From positions 1-64,000 of the forward strand of contig JBNGIS010033716.1 of the NCBI GenBank assembly GCA_049999725.1: a stretch of DNA of 64,000 nt. The letters run 5' to 3'. Each line of letters opens with the position of its first letter. Position 1 is the stretch's first letter. The translations under genes were made by a program, and so were the position numbers. The DNA comes from Haplomitrium mnioides. Its lineage: Eukaryota; Marchantiophyta; Haplomitriopsida; Calobryales. This document shows, in pieces, positions 58,950-64,000 of this stretch. The notes below the pieces were generated by a model. The model was not told the DNA's origin, made no database searches, and saw nothing but the letters and a program-made list of their open reading frames with translations.

Positions 58950-60720
58950 TGATGTCGACAAGATAATAAAATAATAGTCGATGAAGTCATGACAATAAAG
59001 TCGATGATCTCCGCAAACCAAGTAGATGACAAAAATAGTGATGTAGTGCTGAAGGTAAAGACTTAGTAAATATATCGGCAATATTCTCCTTACTAGAGAT
59101 AACTTGCACAGAAATAGTATCATCAAGCTGCTCATAAGTGAAGAAAAACTTTGGAGCAATGTGTTTTATGCAGACTCCTTTAATGAATCCCTATAAGACC
59201 TACTGTACACATGCCAAGTTATCTTCAAAAATAACAGTAGGGTCAAATATACAAGGCAAACCACAATGTAAATAAACATGATCAAGCATCCTTCATAGGT
59301 ATATGCACTCCCTACTAGCTTCATACAGAGCAATGATCTCTGCATGGTTTGAGGATGTACAAGTCAAAGTCTGCTTTGTACTTTTTTATGATATAGTTGT
59401 AGAGCCATATAGAAATACATAATCGGTTTGGGATTTAGCATCATCAAGATCTGATATGTATCCCGCATCTGGATAGCCGATAAGGATTTGATCAGTATTA
59501 GTTGGGAAAAAGAGTCCCATGTCAATTGTGTCTTGTAAGTATCTGAAAATACGCTTGATACCATTCCAATGGCTTATAGTAGGTTGTGAACTATGTCTTG
59601 CAAGCAAGTTCACGGCAAAGGAAATATCAGGGCATGTTTTATTAGCAAGATACATAAGAGCTCCTATAGCTGAGAGATATAGTATCTCTAATCCAAGAAT
59701 TGGCTCTATTTCTTTCCGTTTTTGAAAATTATCTTTTTCTCTCTCCAGTGATCTTATCTCTATAGGGGATATGACTGGATAAGATTTATCCATATTGAAT
59801 TATTTAAGGATTTTCTTAGTATAAGTACTGTGATGCATCAATATGCCATCATCGAGATACTCAAATTGTAATCCTAAACAATACTTGGTCTTACCAATAT
59901 CCTTCATATCAAAAGTCTTCTTAAGCATAAAAATAGTTTGCTCAAATAAGGATTGGTGACCAAAAAGGTTTACATCATCAATATATAATGCAACAATTAT
60001 AAACTCTTTGTCGACATTCTTGATAAATAAACTTGGTGCAATGTCATCAAAGTGAAAACCCATGGCTATCATCTCCTTATGAAATCTATAGCACCATATT
60101 TGACCACTTTGCTTAAGTCCATAAATAGATCGAAGGATCTGGACTGCATATCCACCCTTTGTCAGAAACATAGATTGATACATAGGAAGGACAATAGGTC
60201 TTTTCTCCCTATAGTACATCTCATGGACTATAGGTCCTAACCCAATACTACCACAACTGGGGTTAATGATAGTTGATGGTAAAGAGGTAGATGGGTTGCT
60301 AAATAGTTTACTCTTAGTGACATTCTCCCCCTGAATATGATAGATATTCCTTGCAATAAGCTCTTAGAGAGCTTTCATATAGATCTGGGTATCTAGAAGC
60401 TAGTATAGGTATGCTGTCACAACATCCATCTAATGTGTAATGAGCTCATGTCCTAGGGAAAAACCTACTAGAAATCGTTATGTAATAGCATCCATAACTG
60501 GGGCGTTTGTGAGGTCGTAGTCTCTCCCATGTACTTGTGTATAGCCTTTGGCTACAAGGCGTGCTTTATATCTGACAATTTTGCTTTTTTTTATTTCGCT
60601 TCTTCACAAAGATCCACCTATATTCGATTAAATTAGCATAAGAAGGAACAAGGACTAAAGGTAAAAATACCTTCCTCTGTATCATGAAATCAAGTTCTGA
60701 ATCCATTGCCTTTTTCCACT
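58950..60720 (-). pseudogene. Copia B reverse transcriptase and RNase H
   Basis: From 60720 downward: the RT start (EWKKAMDSELDFM...YRWIFVKKRN near 60600-60720), the palm region, IRSIYGLKQSGQIWCYRFH (near 60080-60140), the catalytic YIDDV (near 59970-59985; both Asp intact) and GLQFEYLDDGILMHHSTYTKKIL (near 59800-59870). RNase H follows (LSAIGALMYLANKTCPDISFAVNLLARHSSQPTISHWNGIKRIFRYLQDT near 59540-59690; NIADIFTKSLPSALHHYF near 59035-59090). Two longish clean frames (59386-59793 and 59800-60219) remain, but stops and frame breaks separate the parts. It is the better kept of the two copia copies. Confidence 0.9.
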
Positions 60721-61219
60721 CTATCTGCTCAGAACTGTCCATAGCTTCTTTGATAGATATGGAATCAGGTGGTGTATCGAATATAGTTTGTGAAACAAGG
60801 AATGCAAAATGGTCATTGACATCTACACTCTCTCTTTGCCATATAGCCCTTATATTCATATAGTGGATCGAGATCTCTTGATTATCAGGGTATTCCAATA
60901 AGAAAATAGTCGGCTCAGATAGTAAATGTGTAGACAAAGATGCTTTCATGACATCAGCTGAGAATGTAGTTCTCTTAGTCACAACTTTTTGCTTAGGTTG
61001 AGAGTCTTTTGAGCCAAGAGGGTGTCTTCTCTTTTGCCTTGGTACTTGGTCAACTGTTGGTTTTGAACTATCTTGAATTCTTGCAGGAATATTCATCGCA
61101 AGAATATGTGACCTAGTTACTTTTGCAATTTCATTAAAAGAATTTAGCAATTTTTTGACTATTTTAGCCAAGTGAAGAAGTCTCTTGACTTCATCCTCAC
61201 CTTACCTTGTTTTTTTTAT

Positions 61220-62165
61220 CTATCCATATAGTGGATATATTTTCCCATTGGATTTTTTTGGTAATGAAGAATTTTTATCTTCAAAAAGAGATGGAAATAT
61301 ATCCTCATAGAAATTGCAATCAGCTACTCTGGCTTGAAACACATCAGCTGTGGATGGTTCTAGATAGCGTATAATAGATGATGAGTCATATCTCACATAA
61401 ATGCCTTTTTTCATGTGAGGTCTTATCTTAGTTTTCTTGGTCTTATAATTGGAACTAAGACTTGACAACCAAAAACTCGCAAATGGGATAAGTCTAGCAT
61501 CTGACCATAGGCAAGTTGGTGAGGTGATAATGAATTAAAAGCTGATGGTCAATATTTAATAATGATTGAGCATATAGTACAACATGACTCCATGCAGAAA
61601 CTGGTAAATTGGTCTGCATTAACATAGGCCTCGCAATCATTTGAATGTTGTGTACAACTCTTTTGGCTATTCCATTTTGAAAATGGACATGTGCCACATA
61701 GTATTGGGTATCTATACCCAAAGTCATGCAAAAGTCTCCAAAGTTTTGGAAGTAAACTCCCCCACATTGTCAACTCGTAGGACTTTTATTGGACTTTTTG
61801 GAAATTGAGCTTTCAATTTCAAAATATGTGCTAATATCCTTAAGAAGACAAGATTACGGGTAGATAGTAATGATACTTGTGATTATTTTGTGGAAGCATA
61901 GATGATCATCAAGAAGTGCCGAAAGGGTCCACTAGGTGGATCAATAGGACCACAAACATTTGCGTGTATTCTCTTAAGGAACTTTGGAATTTCCAAAATT
62001 GTTCTGGAAACCGTTGGATGTAAGACCAGTTTGCCTTTAGAACAATGAATACATGGTCTTTCGATCATAGATAACTTTCTTCTTTGAGGAATGGATTGGG
62101 TCACTTCTGAATGTTACAAAACATTGTAGTGCTGGGATGTCCTAAACGAGTATGCCATAAAGTAG
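61220..62165 (-). pseudogene. Copia B integrase
   Basis: It begins with the pre-integrase LWHTRLGHPS motif (near 62130-62165), then the zinc-binding CIHCSKGK (near 62030-62055). The core has RIHANVCGPIDPPSGPF (near 61940-61990), where the first catalytic Asp is Asn, VDNVGEFTSKTLETF (near 61735-61780) with the second Asp kept, and HVHFQNGIAKRVVHNIQ (near 61640-61690), where the catalytic Glu is Lys. The C-terminal part runs to MKKGIYVRYDSSSIIRYLEPSTADVF (near 61330-61410). Two of three catalytic residues are lost, so this copy could not integrate even without its stops. Confidence 0.88.
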
Positions 62166-62990
62166 TATGATTGATTGCTTTTGCATGAGTATGATAGTTT
62201 TGTATTTGCGTAATATAAAAACCAAGAGGGTGCAAAAAGTGTTTTTTTATTTCAGATCCTTTAGGAGTGTGCTTCAATAAATGCAACACGTTCTGATTTT
62301 TACTAGTGCTGGTATGTATGTGATACCCAATGTCTTGTATATCACAAAAACTTATTAAGTTTCTAGTTGCACTTGGAGCATATATGGCTAATCTGATATG
62401 TATGACAGTCCCTTGTGGCAATCTGATAATTGCTGGTTCTTTTCCTTCTTCAATCTGATTGTTACCCATGATAGTGGTCACCTTTCGGTGTGAGGGCGCC
62501 AACTTGGTAAAATAGGACATGCATTTTAAAATAGTATAAGTACTGCCACTATCTATAATACAAGTATGGATGCCATCAAGAGGAAGTGTAGAATTTGTAC
62601 ACTGAATCATGTTTGTTTTTGGGATATTCATATCCTCTTCCTTATCAATATAATCACTAAAGGTATCAGTCTGCTCCATAAGGACCCCATGATTTTCTAT
62701 TGCATCTTTCTAACTTTTGTCTTTAGCATAAAGTGTGATCAAATGTGCTAGGATTCTGCAAACTTTAGTAGTATGCTCGATGGTCCCACATCTGCTGCAA
62801 ACAATCGGTCTTCTTGTGTTGCTTGAGGATGGCTGGTTTTTGTTATTGTATGTATTCCTATCTCCTCTTCTTCCTCTTTGATAGAAATGTGCAGAGTTGC
62901 CCCTGCCCCTTCCTCTTCCCTTGAATTGCTAATTCCTACCGTTTATAGGAGCTTTACCCCTTTGAGAATTCTGTCTGAAGGAACTATACT
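62166..62990 (-). pseudogene. Copia B protease and gag zinc knuckle
   Basis: An open frame (62101-62679) contains the protease with an intact CIIDSGSTYTI active site (near 62535-62565) and SATRNLISFCDIQDIGYHI (near 62320-62375). Upstream, an intact CX2CX4HX4C knuckle, CSRCGTIEHTTKVC, lies near 62757-62800, next to Arg/Gly-rich sequence (RGRGRG-like near 62880-62920). The frame is long for this window, suggesting copia B is younger than copia A. Confidence 0.87.
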
Positions 62991-63640
62991 AAGCCCTTGT
63001 TCCAAACATACCTCTGTTATTTGTAGGCTTGGAACAATAAGCTTCAAGTGTAGGATTTTGAGGTAGGGTACCTGGAGGTCTTACTTTGGAATTCTTCATC
63101 AGTAAATCTTGATGTTTCTCTACTAATAGCAAATAGGCTATAAGTTCAGAATAAGTAGAGAAATTCATGTTTCTGTACTGTGCAGACATAATCATGTTTG
63201 CTGTATGAAACGTGGATAATGTTTTCTCAAATTTTTCCTCTTGAGAAATTGAATATCCACATAATATCAACTGAGATGTTATTCTGAATAATTCACTATT
63301 ATATTTGGAAATGGAAGAAAAATCTTGAACTCTTAGATTGACCCAATCATGCCTTGCTTTAGGCAAATGGATTGTTTTTGTGTGGTCAAATCTTTCTTTC
63401 ATGTTATCCCAAAGAATTCTGAGATTACTCTCATTCAGATACTGAATTTTGATAGAATCAAAGAGATGGTGCCTCAGGAAAACCAAGGCCTAGGCTTTCT
63501 GTTGTAATGTTATGCCCTCATCTGTCAGGATTGTGGTCTCCAATTCCTTAGAAACCAAATGGGCTACTGCATCTAGTGACCAGGAGAGATAGTTATCTCC
63601 TTCAATGTCAACTGTTTAAAGTTTAACTTTTTCCATTTTT
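62989..63640 (-). pseudogene. Copia B gag (UBN2 type)
   Basis: A 165-codon frame (62989-63486) covers RHHLFDSIKIQYLNESNLRILWDNMKERFDHTKTIHLPKARHDWVNLRVQDFSSISKYNSELFRITSQL and ends FHTANMIMSAQYRNMNFSTYSELIAYLLLVEKHQDLLMKNSKVRPPG, typical of plant Ty1/copia gag. The N-terminal part (LSWSLDAVAHLVSKELE, 63530-63600) is separated by one stop at 63492. Likely start of gag is near 63630-63640. Confidence 0.88.
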
Positions 63641-64000
63641 AGAATGCAGAAGAGTTTTGAAGGTTGGAAGATAAATGAAAATTTTATCAAAATGCAGACA
63701 ATCCAAAATGTTGAACTCTTTTCAACTCTGAAAACAACAAATAAAGCAGTTTTGTATAACAGAAATTATATGTGAAGTATAGTCCATGTTATGCTTGTTG
63801 CAGACAAGTTGTTGATCTTCTAATCTTTCAGAAAACAGCTGGAAATATTAGCAATAAGCCTCATTTATATCTTCACAATATTCTAGATGTTGATGTAGCC
63901 TCAATTTTCAAATACAGTCTGCAGAAGTTGATGTAATATCCTTGAATGTGCAAACTGATCCTATGAATTCTTGAATCACTTTTGGAAAGTAGATATTTTT
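63641..64000 (-). other. Copia B 5' leader (continues beyond the window)
   Basis: No coding signal, primer site or LTR terminus seen. The copia B 5' LTR is expected beyond position 64000. Confidence 0.5.

Noticed and set aside
1-64000. CRISPR arrays, bacterial operons or phage genes
   Set aside because: No regularly spaced repeats with unique spacers and no prokaryotic gene organisation; the tandem repeats here are direct arrays without spacers.

Overview
This 64 kb window looks like intergenic DNA from the nuclear genome of a land plant, probably one with a large, repeat-rich genome. The evidence is a single intron-containing AGCVIII-type protein kinase (a plant-specific group) set in AT-rich, stop-riddled LTR retrotransposons of the Ty3/gypsy and Ty1/copia types, with initiator-Met tRNA primer sites of the usual plant kind. 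There is no sign of bacterial gene organisation. I cannot name the species. Two assembly gaps are present (24578-24587, 10 N; 44943-45342, 400 N).

Layout. 1-571: 3' end of a GC-rich LTR element. 572-2906: 3' half of a chromovirus (Ty3/gypsy with chromodomain, 'family 1') including its LTR, abutting an inverted 5' half of another copy (2907-4396). 4397-5100: AT-rich minisatellite. 5101-11900: mostly unrecognised AT-rich DNA with pieces of dispersed repeats. 11900-15167: decayed gag-pol of a second, Tat/Athila-like gypsy lineage ('family 2'), fused inside its reverse transcriptase to a third family 1 copy (15168-17861). 17862-20600: unrecognised sequence with small duplications. 20600-25500: the gene island, whose only intact gene is the two-exon kinase (21956-23727), flanked by short tandem repeats. 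25950-35760: a copia element on the minus strand ('copia A'), split by a complete family 1 chromovirus (28821-33766) with 390/388-bp LTRs, PBS, PPT and a TGTAG target duplication. 35761-37728: further dispersed repeats. 37729-about 52870: a family 2 element with long LTRs on both sides; its 5' LTR carries a 3,047-bp GC-rich insertion that looks like a solo LTR (39402-42448), and its gag is split by a 2.4-kb insertion holding the large gap. 53640-55130: a pseudogene resembling the DUF7869 transposase-like family. 55690-57260: degenerate short repeats. 57268-58345: 5' end of a fifth family 1 copy, interrupted by a second minus-strand copia ('copia B', 58346 to beyond the window).

How it fits together. 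Apart from the kinase, nothing appears able to make a full-length protein. The value of the window is its layered insertion history: chromovirus into copia, copia into chromovirus, GC-rich LTR into both gypsy families, family 2 into an older dispersed repeat. Several junctions are resolved to the base by target-site duplications or by comparison with an uninterrupted copy elsewhere in the window. The items least explained by known families are the DUF7869-like pseudogene with its surrounding repeats, an open frame conserved between the two family 2 LTRs, and the acidic open frame beside the 400-N gap.
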